Shown piece after piece: positions 53,907-61,731 of a stretch of 64,000 nucleotides of DNA. Position 1 is the stretch's first letter; each line of letters starts with the position of its first letter. The notes under the pieces are model-generated. The model saw only the letters and a list, made by a program, of their open reading frames with translations. It had not been told where the DNA came from and did no database searches. Both the position numbers and the translations under genes were made by a program. The stretch comes from Sphingobacteriales bacterium 44-61 (GTDB lineage: Bacteria; Bacteroidota; Bacteroidia; Chitinophagales; Chitinophagaceae). The stretch spans positions 248,001-312,000 of the forward strand of contig MKTW01000001.1 in assembly GCA_001898405.1 (NCBI GenBank). Reading direction: 5' to 3'.

Positions 53907-55952
53907 TCAGAATGTATACAAGAGCTGAACCTTTATCTCTCTTTTACTGGCACCTGTGATCTGGTCCAACCCGGTACCAATTACAGATTGAGAAGTGTAT
54001 ATGGTTGCTGCATAGCGCAAGCCCAACGACAACTGCTTTATCGGCTTTGTCTGAATAATGAGATAATACCTGTAGCCGGTTCCGAACAAAGCCGGTATAC
54101 CACCACTATACAACACATCATTCTCATACGCATATAAACGGCTGTTGTAGCCGGACGTTTCAAAATATTGCAGCCGCACTGAAAAAGAAAAGGGCTTCAA
54201 CGAAGGTTTATATATTCCATCTATATAAAAAGAGAAGCCATTCTCTTTGTCATTGCCATTCAACCAAAGCAATTGCAGACGGCTGCGGAATGTAAAGGCG
54301 GTGCTCATTATATAATTCGTCTGTATCTGCCATACTGTTCTTTGCACTGCAGACAGATAATTCATTACCGTGGTGTTTGCAGGTGTATCAGCTAAGCGGC
54401 AGGACCTTGTTAGCCTGGTTTGTATCTCCAGTTTCTTATCCGGTGTGCAGGTCAGTTGTAAGAAAAATTCCTTCCCGTAAGACGGTGCGCCCACGAGATA
54501 TTTCAACCAGGGAAACTGATAGATGTCAGCAAAAGCATCCAGTTTCCAGCAGGGTGCAGGCCGGATGCTCAAGCCTGTATATAATCCATTCTCATTGGAT
54601 GGTGATGCATTTTCTGTAAAAGCACTTGCAGTCATGGCCTGGTATTCTTTTGCAAGCCGGCGGTGAACGAAGGATATATCCACCCTGGAATCAAGACTTA
54701 TCAAACAACCATTGATAAAAGCCGTATGAAGATTTTTATCCATCGCCGCTTCGCCAAACAGATGAATATTACGGTGGGTGTAACTATAGTCAAAACTGTA
54801 GTTTGACCAGTCATCTCCTTTTATTGCATGCAGGTTATATGGTTCATCTCTTTTTTCAACCGGTATTGAAAATTTGTATTGCACCGTATTTATTCCTAAT
54901 TGCCAACCGGCTGCTTTGTAACGCGCGATTGCTCCGGCTGCAAATTGTGCCAGTACATTTTTCCTGGCTATTTCAGCAGTGGTCCGGTGATATCCTGATG
55001 TTTGAAAAGAAGAGACCACTGCATGCTGCGCTGCGCCCTTTTCCAAATTGGCACTCAGTTTTCTGAAAGAAATAAAGCCGGTTACTTCAATTTTCTTTTT
55101 CCTGACAGTTACACCCAGTCCGCGATGAAAATTAAATTCTCCTGCAGAGTTATACGGGCGAAGTACCGGCGACTGCTTTTTGACTGCCATAGTTTCACCG
55201 CTCTTTTTAAAAGACAGGCTTTGCCAGTGTATCAACCCCTGCCCTATGTTGACAGTAAAATCTCCAACCGCCAAAGCTTCCACAAAACCTATTTTGCGGG
55301 CGAATAAGTGAAAAGAATTAAAATCAAATCCATATCGTTGCACTCCTCTGAAGAAAGATTCACCAGCGTCTTTATCCCCCAGCCATCCAAATTGCAGCAG
55401 GTTCTTATAGGTATAGCGATAGCGGGCAACTATTTTTTGCGGACTGCCTTTGTAACCAGTTCCTGCACCCGGATTTTCAAACCCTTTTGATTTTTCCAGC
55501 ACCTGTGCTACACGCAACAAAAAACTATGTGACCCCTGCCGGAATCGTTTTGCCAGACCTTCCTTTGCTGTGAACGCAGTAGCGATTGTTATAAAAGGCA
55601 TCAACCTTCTTATCAGAGCAGGATACCAGGATGGCACAGCCTGTAGTTCATGCACATCCACCAGTTTACCAAAAAGATTACGGTAACGAAGAAGGTTTTC
55701 TATTTGTAATTCATTCAATATGCCTAATTCTTTGAGCTCTTCAGCATCTGCAAGGTTCAGATTGAGCGGATGCCTGCTGAATTTTTCCAATTGTTGCCAG
55801 TAAGCATCATCTTCAGTCTCTTCTTCATTGGCATGAGCAAAATTTTCCAGTTGCTGTTGCAGTTGCACAGGAATGTCTTGCGAAAAAACCGGGTGGGCGA
55901 AAAACTGTAATGCTGCAAGGATGATCATTGATATGGTCAACTTCCGTTTCAT
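53907..55952 (-). CDS. Exported helix-hairpin-helix protein with probable outer-membrane barrel
   Basis: 681 residues with a signal peptide ending FAHPVFSQ. Residues about 60-125 form a ComEA-like helix-hairpin-helix (NLNLADAEELKELGILNELQIENLLRYRN and the following segment to ITIA). The remaining 550 residues have alternating beta-strand patterns with aromatic girdles and end in KREIKVQLLYTF, a terminal phenylalanine typical of outer-membrane barrels. No catalytic motif is seen. HhH domains of exported proteins bind DNA in natural transformation (ComEA), so a role in DNA handling at the envelope is possible, but unproven. Its ATG overlaps the stop of the upstream gene by 4 bp (ATGA), so both are translated together. 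Confidence 0.75.
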   Translation of the reverse strand: MKRKLTISMIILAALQFFAHPVFSQDIPVQLQQQLENFAHANEEETEDDAYWQQLEKFSRHPLNLNLADAEELKELGILNELQIENLLRYRNLFGKLVDVHELQAVPSWYPALIRRLMPFITIATAFTAKEGLAKRFRQGSHSFLLRVAQVLEKSKGFENPGAGTGYKGSPQKIVARYRYTYKNLLQFGWLGDKDAGESFFRGVQRYGFDFNSFHLFARKIGFVEALAVGDFTVNIGQGLIHWQSLSFKKSGETMAVKKQSPVLRPYNSAGEFNFHRGLGVTVRKKKIEVTGFISFRKLSANLEKGAAQHAVVSSFQTSGYHRTTAEIARKNVLAQFAAGAIARYKAAGWQLGINTVQYKFSIPVEKRDEPYNLHAIKGDDWSNYSFDYSYTHRNIHLFGEAAMDKNLHTAFINGCLISLDSRVDISFVHRRLAKEYQAMTASAFTENASPSNENGLYTGLSIRPAPCWKLDAFADIYQFPWLKYLVGAPSYGKEFFLQLTCTPDKKLEIQTRLTRSCRLADTPANTTVMNYLSAVQRTVWQIQTNYIMSTAFTFRSRLQLLWLNGNDKENGFSFYIDGIYKPSLKPFSFSVRLQYFETSGYNSRLYAYENDVLYSGGIPALFGTGYRYYLIIQTKPIKQLSLGLRYAATIYTSQSVIGTGLDQITGASKREIKVQLLYTF

Positions 55953-56758
55953 TTATCCTCCTTTTTGAATTCATGCAACAATTGAATGCCTGCACTGGGG
56001 CCAAGTTGAGGATGATAACCCGTATAGATATCCAGTCGTGATCTGTTTCTGGTAAGGCCTGCACCAAACCAGGCAGTAGCGTTGGCTGTTTGAATCAGGG
56101 TGCGGATAAACAAGGCCGGAGTTATTATATATTGTATACCCACCCTTGCATCTGCCGGCTGATTTTCTTCCTTGACTATTTCGCATGAAAAGAATAGTTG
56201 TTCAGAAAAATCATATCCCCATCCCATTGTATAAACAGAGGGCAGCTTTATCATTTTGTTACCGGGATATTTACCGCCCGGGTTATTCAGATGTATGCCT
56301 GTATGAAGACGGGAAGAAAGATGCAGTACCAAGCCTGTTTCAGCGCTGAGGGTTTTAGCTGATCCGTACCCGGCTATCTGCAGGTTATTGTAGTTGAACT
56401 GTATTCCAGCAGCGGCTTTTTTACCCAACTGCCTTGCATAGGCCAGCCCAAATTGCGAATCCCTGTAATCGCTGAAACCTTTAGATATAACCTGAAAACC
56501 AAAGTTGCCTGAAGTACTGGGTAAGGCCAGCACCAGCCGGTAAGCAGCCAGTTCTTCCAGTAAATACTTTCTTTCTCCAGCGGCCCCGATGCCTCCCTGT
56601 TTGAGCCCGGCCAGGGCAGCCTGGTTGGAGCCAAAGGAAAAGATATCGGTATGCTGCTGGCTGTAAGCACCTAAGTTCCAGGGTACTGAATACTGCGTAA
56701 GGCCGGGCTGGGCGCGATATAAACCAAACAGGAATAAAAGAAAAAGAGTACGCATCAT
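55949..56758 (-). CDS. Exported probable beta-barrel protein coupled to the HhH gene
   Basis: About 268 residues from the ATG pair at 56758/56755 (MRTLFLLFLFGLYRAQPGLTQ, a signal peptide); the frame is open to 56824. The mature part has regular beta-hairpin periodicity: SGNFGFQVISKGFSDYRDSQFGLAYAR, then AAGIQFNYNNLQIAGYG, then GIHLNNPGG. It resembles PorV/PorQ-like outer-membrane proteins of Bacteroidetes in general layout, but I cannot name a family. It overlaps the HhH-barrel gene by 4 bp and is transcribed divergently from folD. The two genes probably form a functional pair. Confidence 0.65.
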   Translation of the reverse strand: MMRTLFLLFLFGLYRAQPGLTQYSVPWNLGAYSQQHTDIFSFGSNQAALAGLKQGGIGAAGERKYLLEELAAYRLVLALPSTSGNFGFQVISKGFSDYRDSQFGLAYARQLGKKAAAGIQFNYNNLQIAGYGSAKTLSAETGLVLHLSSRLHTGIHLNNPGGKYPGNKMIKLPSVYTMGWGYDFSEQLFFSCEIVKEENQPADARVGIQYIITPALFIRTLIQTANATAWFGAGLTRNRSRLDIYTGYHPQLGPSAGIQLLHEFKKEDK

Positions 56759-56863
56759 GTCATTATATATATGGAGTAAAGTTCCCCTGACCACCAGCGA
56801 TACGTATGGGTTTTTCAACATCATTTAATGTTTTTTAGCGGCATGCGCCACCAAAAACTTCCG

Positions 56864-56871
56864 TAATTTCG
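56864..56871 (+). promoter_or_regulatory. TAATTTCG promoter-like box directly before folD
   Basis: TAATTTCG matches the Bacteroidetes -7 element TAnnTTTG except for one base. It ends 3 bases before the folD ATG, so if used the message would be almost leaderless. No good TTTG lies 19 bp upstream, which keeps the confidence low. Confidence 0.3.
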
Positions 56872-56874
56872 CGC

Positions 56875-57750
56875 ATGCAAATTCTGGATGGGAAAAAGGC
56901 CGCACAGGCTATAAAAGACGAGCTGAAAATAAGCGTGGCCCAACGGGCCAATGACGGGAAAAAAATACCCCACCTTGCAGCGGTCCTGGTTGGAAATAAT
57001 GGCGCAAGTGAGACCTATGTGGCGGCCAAGGTAAAAGCCTGTGAGGAAACAGGGTTCAAATCAACTCTTATAAGACTGGAAGCTGATATTTCCGAAAACA
57101 GGTTATTGGAAACCATAGAAGATCTTAATACGGATCCTGATGTGGACGGCATCCTGGTGCAATTGCCTTTGCCCAAGCATATCAGTGAAAAGAAAGTGAT
57201 CAATGCTATTGACCCCGGCAAAGACGTGGATGGTTTTCATCCTATGAGTGTGGGAAAACTGGTGGAAGGGCTTCAAACTTTTATTCCCGCCACTCCTTAC
57301 GGCATCATGCTGTTGCTGGAGCAATATAAAGTAGAGACAAAAGGCAAACATGCCATAGTGATCGGCAGAAGCAATATTGTTGGCCGCCCTATGAGCATCC
57401 TGCTTAGTGGCAACAGCAATCCCGGCAACTGTACGGTTACACTTTGCCACTCGCATACTGCCAACCTGAAAGAGATTTGCCTGCAGGGCGATATTATTGT
57501 AGCAGCTATTGGCATTCCAGAATTTGTAAAAGCTGATATGGTGAAGGAAGGAGCCGTTGTTATCGATGTCGGCATTACCCGCGTTGCAGACCCTACCCGC
57601 AAAAGCGGTTTCAAATTAAAAGGGGATGTGGACTTTGATAATGTATCACCCAAATGTTCCTGGATCACTCCGGTGCCGGGAGGCGTTGGGCCGATGACCA
57701 TTGCTGCGCTGATGAAGAACACTTACCTCTCCTGCGATACGAAGAATTAG
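56875..57750 (+). CDS. folD: Bifunctional methylenetetrahydrofolate dehydrogenase/cyclohydrolase
   Basis: 291 residues, the normal length. [27 protein letters not shown] carries the catalytic tyrosine and lysine (YVxxKxKxxxxxG). [13 protein letters not shown] and [10 protein letters not shown] are the folate-binding segments. The Rossmann domain has [16 protein letters not shown] and ends with [18 protein letters not shown]. It interconverts methylene-, methenyl- and formyl-tetrahydrofolate in the cytoplasm. It is immediately followed by queE with no spacer. Confidence 0.97.
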   Translation: MQILDGKKAAQAIKDELKISVAQRANDGKKIPHLAAVLVGNNGASETYVAAKVKACEETGFKSTLIRLEADISENRLLETIEDLNTDPDVDGILVQLPLPKHISEKKVINAIDPGKDVDGFHPMSVGKLVEGLQTFIPATPYGIMLLLEQYKVETKGKHAIVIGRSNIVGRPMSILLSGNSNPGNCTVTLCHSHTANLKEICLQGDIIVAAIGIPEFVKADMVKEGAVVIDVGITRVADPTRKSGFKLKGDVDFDNVSPKCSWITPVPGGVGPMTIAALMKNTYLSCDTKN

Positions 57751-58374
57751 ATGGAAGAAACAGCTATACATACTATCAGTTCCCTGCCCGTCATGGAACA
57801 TTTTTACACGATCCAGGGTGAGGGTTTTCACCAGGGAAGGGCTGCTTATTTCATCAGGCTGGGCGGATGCGATGTGGGCTGCGTATGGTGTGACGTGAAA
57901 GACAGTTGGGATGCAGAGCGCCACCCGCTACAATCTATTGCAACACTAAAACAGGAAGTACTGAAAACACCCGCCGAAATGGTAGTGATCACCGGAGGCG
58001 AGCCACTTTTACATAACCTGGATGAATTAACGGCTGAGCTTCAAAAAGCAGGGCTGGAAACAAATATCGAAACATCCGGTTCCTCCCCCTTAAGCGGAAG
58101 CTGGAACTGGATCTGCCTTTCACCAAAAAAATTCAAAGCCCCATTACCGGAAGTCTTACCCAGGGCCAATGAACTGAAAGTGATCATCTACAATAAAACC
58201 GATTTTGCCTGGGGTGAACAATATGCAGCACAGGTATCTCCCGACTGCAAATTGTATTTACAACCCGAATGGAGCAAGGCCGATCAAATGACCCCACTTA
58301 TTGTTGACTACATAAAAGCCAACCCCAAATGGGAGCTCAGCCTTCAATTACACAAGTATATTAATGTGCCTTAA
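57751..58374 (+). CDS. queE: 7-carboxy-7-deazaguanine synthase (queuosine pathway)
   Basis: 207 residues. The N-terminal EHFYTIQGEGFHQGRAAYFIRLGGC and the radical-SAM cluster motif CDVGCVWC (CxxxCxxC) are diagnostic. VITGGEPLLHNL and NIETSG are the SAM-binding strands. The enzyme rearranges carboxytetrahydropterin to 7-carboxy-7-deazaguanine, the ring-forming step of queuosine synthesis. Start ATG at 57751 directly follows the folD stop codon, so the two are in one operon. No queC or queD lies in the window. Confidence 0.95.
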   Translation: MEETAIHTISSLPVMEHFYTIQGEGFHQGRAAYFIRLGGCDVGCVWCDVKDSWDAERHPLQSIATLKQEVLKTPAEMVVITGGEPLLHNLDELTAELQKAGLETNIETSGSSPLSGSWNWICLSPKKFKAPLPEVLPRANELKVIIYNKTDFAWGEQYAAQVSPDCKLYLQPEWSKADQMTPLIVDYIKANPKWELSLQLHKYINVP

Positions 58375-58435
58375 GCCTTCCAATTACAGGAAGCATTCTA
58401 CTAACCTATCATTAAGTAACTGACAATCAGCATCT

Positions 58436-58510
58436 CTTCCCGTTCTTCCCGCCTTCCCGGTAAATCCCTCACCGGTAAAAAATAACCGGGAAGGCGGGAA
58501 GAACGGGAAG
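58436..58510. repeat. Perfect 26-bp inverted repeat built of TTCCCG units
   Basis: The arm 58436-58461 and its exact complement at 58485-58510 enclose 23 nt. The left arm contains TTCCCG three times (with TTC and CC spacers). The element lies between queE and the OmpA-family gene and could terminate queE from the plus strand, but there is no T-run after it. It may instead be a dispersed palindromic repeat. It has no similarity to the palindrome at 34221. Confidence 0.75.
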
Positions 58511-58578
58511 GAAGTCTGATGTTTCAGCCCTTCCTGTTCCACACAAGAAACTGTATTCCCCCTGGAATAAAAATTGCC

Positions 58579-58586
58579 TAGTTTCG
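58579..58586 (+). promoter_or_regulatory. TAGTTTCG promoter-like box for the OmpA-family gene
   Basis: TAGTTTCG matches TAnnTTTG at all but one position and ends 27 bases before the ATG at 58614. The -33 region reads TTCC rather than TTTG at 19-bp spacing. Confidence 0.35.
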
Positions 58587-58613
58587 TTATTGTATTTACA
58601 ACCCTGTATACCA

Positions 58614-60527
58614 ATGAAAAGGCTATTCTTTTTACTTTTTTCCAGTATCTCTTTCACGTTAGTTTTCTCTCAAACCTACGATCCCGGTAAAGTAAGTAAG
58701 AAAGTAAAATCCCTTTATGATAAAGCGATCACCCTGGCCCAGGAAGGCAATCTCGAACAGGCTGCTACACTGTTAAAACAATGTGCTGAAGCAGAGCCCA
58801 GTTATGCAGATGCTTATCTCTCACTTGGTGGCGTATACAGCGATCTCAGGAATTACCAGTTGAGCATTGATTATTTTGAAAAAGCATTCTCGATCGACCC
58901 TGATTATAGCATCGAATCCAAGCTACCTTATTCTATCAATCTCGCCAGGCTGGGTCAATTCGATAAAGCCCTTGCCGCTATCACAGAATATCTCGATAAA
59001 AAGCCGCCGGCCAATTCTACAGCATTGAAAGCAGCCGAATACCGGAAAAGATCTTATGCTTTCGCAGTGGAATATGCGCGTCAGCATCCGGCAGGTGATT
59101 ATGTATTTGCTCCACGCAATGCAGGTGATGCGATCAACACCACCCAGTCTGAATATTTTCCCTCGTTGACTATTGACGGAAAGGAACTCGTCTTCACTCG
59201 CAGACTTGGCAACAATGAAGATTTTTTTTCCAGCCATAAAAAGGATAATGACTGGGAAAAGGCCCAGCCAGTGCCAGGTGAAGTGAATACGCCATTGAAT
59301 GAAGGCGCACAAAGCATCTCGCAGGACGGGCAATGGCTGGTATTCACCGGTTGTAACCGCCCTGATGGTTTTGGCAGCTGCGATATTTATATCTCTTATC
59401 TTAATCCCGGTGGCTGGGGGGAAGCTATTAATCTTGGAGGAAGGGTCAATTCCGATCAATGGGATTCCCAGCCCTGTCTTTCCCCTGACAAAAGGGATCT
59501 CTATTTCGCCAGCAGGCGGCTGGGTGGTCTTGGCGGAACTGATATCTATGTTTGCCATCTTCAACCCAATGGCAAATGGAGTGAACCCGAAAATCTTGGC
59601 CCATCCATCAACACTCCGGGTGATGAACAGTGTCCCTTTATCCACGCCGATAATCAGACCCTGTACTTCACATCCAACTACTGGCCCGGCTATGGCGATG
59701 AGGATATTTTTTATGCAAGAAAAGGACCGGGTGGCGACTGGAGTAAACCAGTGAACCTCGGTTATCCTATCAACACCATCGACAGGGAAGGCACTTTATT
59801 TATTACCGCAGATGGCAAAACGGCTTATTATGCCAGTGATAAAACAGATTCAAAAGGCGGATTGGATATTTACAGTTTTGAATTGCGTGAAGATATCCGC
59901 CCATTCAAAACGCTATGGGTAAAAGGCCAGGTGTTCGACAAAAAAACAAAGAAGGGATTGCCTTCTGATGTGGAACTGACAGATCTTGCCACCAGCCAGG
60001 TCATTTCCAAAGTGCAAACGGATGAGAATGGACGCTACCTGATCACTTTACCTGTAGGCAAGGATTATGTATTTAATGTAAACCGGAAAGGTTACCTGTT
60101 TTATTCCGACAATTTTATGCTGGTGAAAAATTCACCAGACTCCATTTACGAAAAAAATATTCCGCTGCAGCCTATTGAAGTGAATGCTTCAGTAGTGCTC
60201 AACAATATATTTTTTGATGTAAACAAATTTGATCTGCAACCTGAATCTCAGATAGAACTGGATAAGATCGTTCAACTGATGAAGGATAACCCCACAGTGA
60301 AAGTGGAGATCAGCGGGCACACGGACAATGTAGGTAAGCCGGCCGACAATCTTATCCTCTCTGATAAACGTGCTAAGACGGTGGTCGCATACCTGATCAA
60401 CAAGAGAATATCGCCTGAAAGGTTTACCTATAAAGGTCTGGGTGAAACACAGCCTGTGGCTGATAATAAAACAGAAGAAGGCCGGGCAAAAAACAGGCGG
60501 ACAGAGATGAAGATAACCAGCCAATAA
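58614..60527 (+). CDS. OmpA-family protein with TPR and PD40 repeats
   Basis: About 637 residues from the ATG at 58614, which begins a signal peptide (MKRLFFLLFSSISFTLVFSQ); an in-frame ATG at 58590 lacks this shape. TPR repeats occupy about 25-120 (AEPSYADAYLSLGGVYSDL). Beta-propeller PD40 repeats at about 170-430 are seen as repeated YFPSLTIDGKELVFTRR, DGQWLVFTG and CLSPDKRDLYFASRR units. A carboxypeptidase-regulatory domain lies at about 440-510. The OmpA peptidoglycan-binding domain at about 530-637 has VEISGHTDNVGKP and RAKNRRTEM. It probably anchors an outer-membrane complex to peptidoglycan; PorE-like T9SS proteins share this layout, but identity is not claimed. Confidence 0.92.
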   Translation: MKRLFFLLFSSISFTLVFSQTYDPGKVSKKVKSLYDKAITLAQEGNLEQAATLLKQCAEAEPSYADAYLSLGGVYSDLRNYQLSIDYFEKAFSIDPDYSIESKLPYSINLARLGQFDKALAAITEYLDKKPPANSTALKAAEYRKRSYAFAVEYARQHPAGDYVFAPRNAGDAINTTQSEYFPSLTIDGKELVFTRRLGNNEDFFSSHKKDNDWEKAQPVPGEVNTPLNEGAQSISQDGQWLVFTGCNRPDGFGSCDIYISYLNPGGWGEAINLGGRVNSDQWDSQPCLSPDKRDLYFASRRLGGLGGTDIYVCHLQPNGKWSEPENLGPSINTPGDEQCPFIHADNQTLYFTSNYWPGYGDEDIFYARKGPGGDWSKPVNLGYPINTIDREGTLFITADGKTAYYASDKTDSKGGLDIYSFELREDIRPFKTLWVKGQVFDKKTKKGLPSDVELTDLATSQVISKVQTDENGRYLITLPVGKDYVFNVNRKGYLFYSDNFMLVKNSPDSIYEKNIPLQPIEVNASVVLNNIFFDVNKFDLQPESQIELDKIVQLMKDNPTVKVEISGHTDNVGKPADNLILSDKRAKTVVAYLINKRISPERFTYKGLGETQPVADNKTEEGRAKNRRTEMKITSQ

Positions 60528-60564
60528 ATGCTTCCTGCAGGCTGCATCGCTTATTTTTATTTTT

Positions 60565-61674
60565 ATGGATGCAGACCTTTTATACCAGATCGCATTGACG
60601 CTTGTACCGCAGATCGGACCTGTGCAGGCCCGTCACCTGGCAACGCATTTTGAAACAGCTCGTGCCATTTTTCATGCTTCGGGAAATACCTTGAAAAGGA
60701 TAGATGGTATTGGTGAAGCCAGAGCCGCTGCCATCAAATCATTCCGCGATTTCGCACAAGCAGAAAAAGAAATCGCCTTTATAGAACAGTTCAGGATAAT
60801 CCCTTTGTTCATCACGTATCCGGCTTATCCAAAGCGGCTGCTTAATTGCTACGACTGTCCTGTTCTTTTATACTTCAAAGGCAATGCAGATCTTAATGCT
60901 ACCAGGATCATTTCCGTTATCGGCACCCGTTCACATTCCGAATATGGCCGGCTCATCACTGAAAAACTGATCGCTGACCTTACCCACCCCGGCGTACTCG
61001 TCATCAGCGGCCTGGCTCATGGCATCGATGCCATTGCTCATAAAGCGGCGCTGAAAAACGGATTGCCTACCGTTGGCGTACTGGCTCATGGCCTCAGCCA
61101 GGTATATCCCAGCCAGCATACCAGCCTGGCCCGTGAGATCGTTAAAGAAGGAGGCGGATTGCTGACCGAATTCATGAGCCCCGCCATGCCCGACAGGCAC
61201 CAGTTCCCTGCCCGGAACAGGATCGTGGCCGGCTTAAGTGATGCAACGATCGTTGTGGAAACTGGTGTCAAAGGCGGCAGTATGATCACAGCAGAACTGG
61301 CCAATGGCTATAACCGGGACGTATTTGCCATTCCCGGAAAAGTCACCGATCCTAAAAGTGCAGGTTGCAACTACCTGATCCGGAACCATAAAGCCTCCCT
61401 GCTCACAGATGCCGCAGGATTAAAAGAAAGCATGAACTGGGACGATGCTCTGGTCCCTGCCGGTAAGAACAATAAACAAAAACAGCTCTTTATTGAATTA
61501 AGCAGGGAAGAACGGCTGCTGGTAGATCTTTTACAGGAAAAAGAGTCTATGCATATTGACGAGATCAACCAGAGAAGCGGATTGAGCAACAGCACAGTTG
61601 CAGCAGCCATACTGAATATGGAACTGCAAAATATTATCTTTGCTCACCCGGGAAAAACATATTCCCTTCAATAA
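60565..61674 (+). CDS. dprA: DNA-processing protein DprA
   Basis: 369 residues. An N-terminal helical part (GIGEARAAAIKSFRDF, helix-hairpin-helix) is followed by the Rossmann-like DprA domain with VIGTRSHSEYGR, ISGLAHGIDAIAHKAAL, GLLTEF, FPARNRIVAGLSDATIVVE and GSMITAELA. A C-terminal winged helix (MHIDEINQRSGLSNSTVAAAILNMEL) completes the family architecture. It loads RecA on incoming single-stranded DNA during natural transformation. It lies 37 bp after the OmpA-family gene. Together with the exported HhH protein at 53907 it hints at DNA-uptake capacity. Confidence 0.96.
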   Translation: MDADLLYQIALTLVPQIGPVQARHLATHFETARAIFHASGNTLKRIDGIGEARAAAIKSFRDFAQAEKEIAFIEQFRIIPLFITYPAYPKRLLNCYDCPVLLYFKGNADLNATRIISVIGTRSHSEYGRLITEKLIADLTHPGVLVISGLAHGIDAIAHKAALKNGLPTVGVLAHGLSQVYPSQHTSLAREIVKEGGGLLTEFMSPAMPDRHQFPARNRIVAGLSDATIVVETGVKGGSMITAELANGYNRDVFAIPGKVTDPKSAGCNYLIRNHKASLLTDAAGLKESMNWDDALVPAGKNNKQKQLFIELSREERLLVDLLQEKESMHIDEINQRSGLSNSTVAAAILNMELQNIIFAHPGKTYSLQ

Positions 61675-61731
61675 ACGGACGCACACTATTTTTTAACGAT
61701 GACCCCAAATTTTAAATATTAGTTTTATCTC

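Noticed and set aside
58923-59645. 240-codon minus-strand open frame opposite the PD40/OmpA gene
   Set aside because: Antisense to a well-supported coding region, no start context and no recognisable motif.
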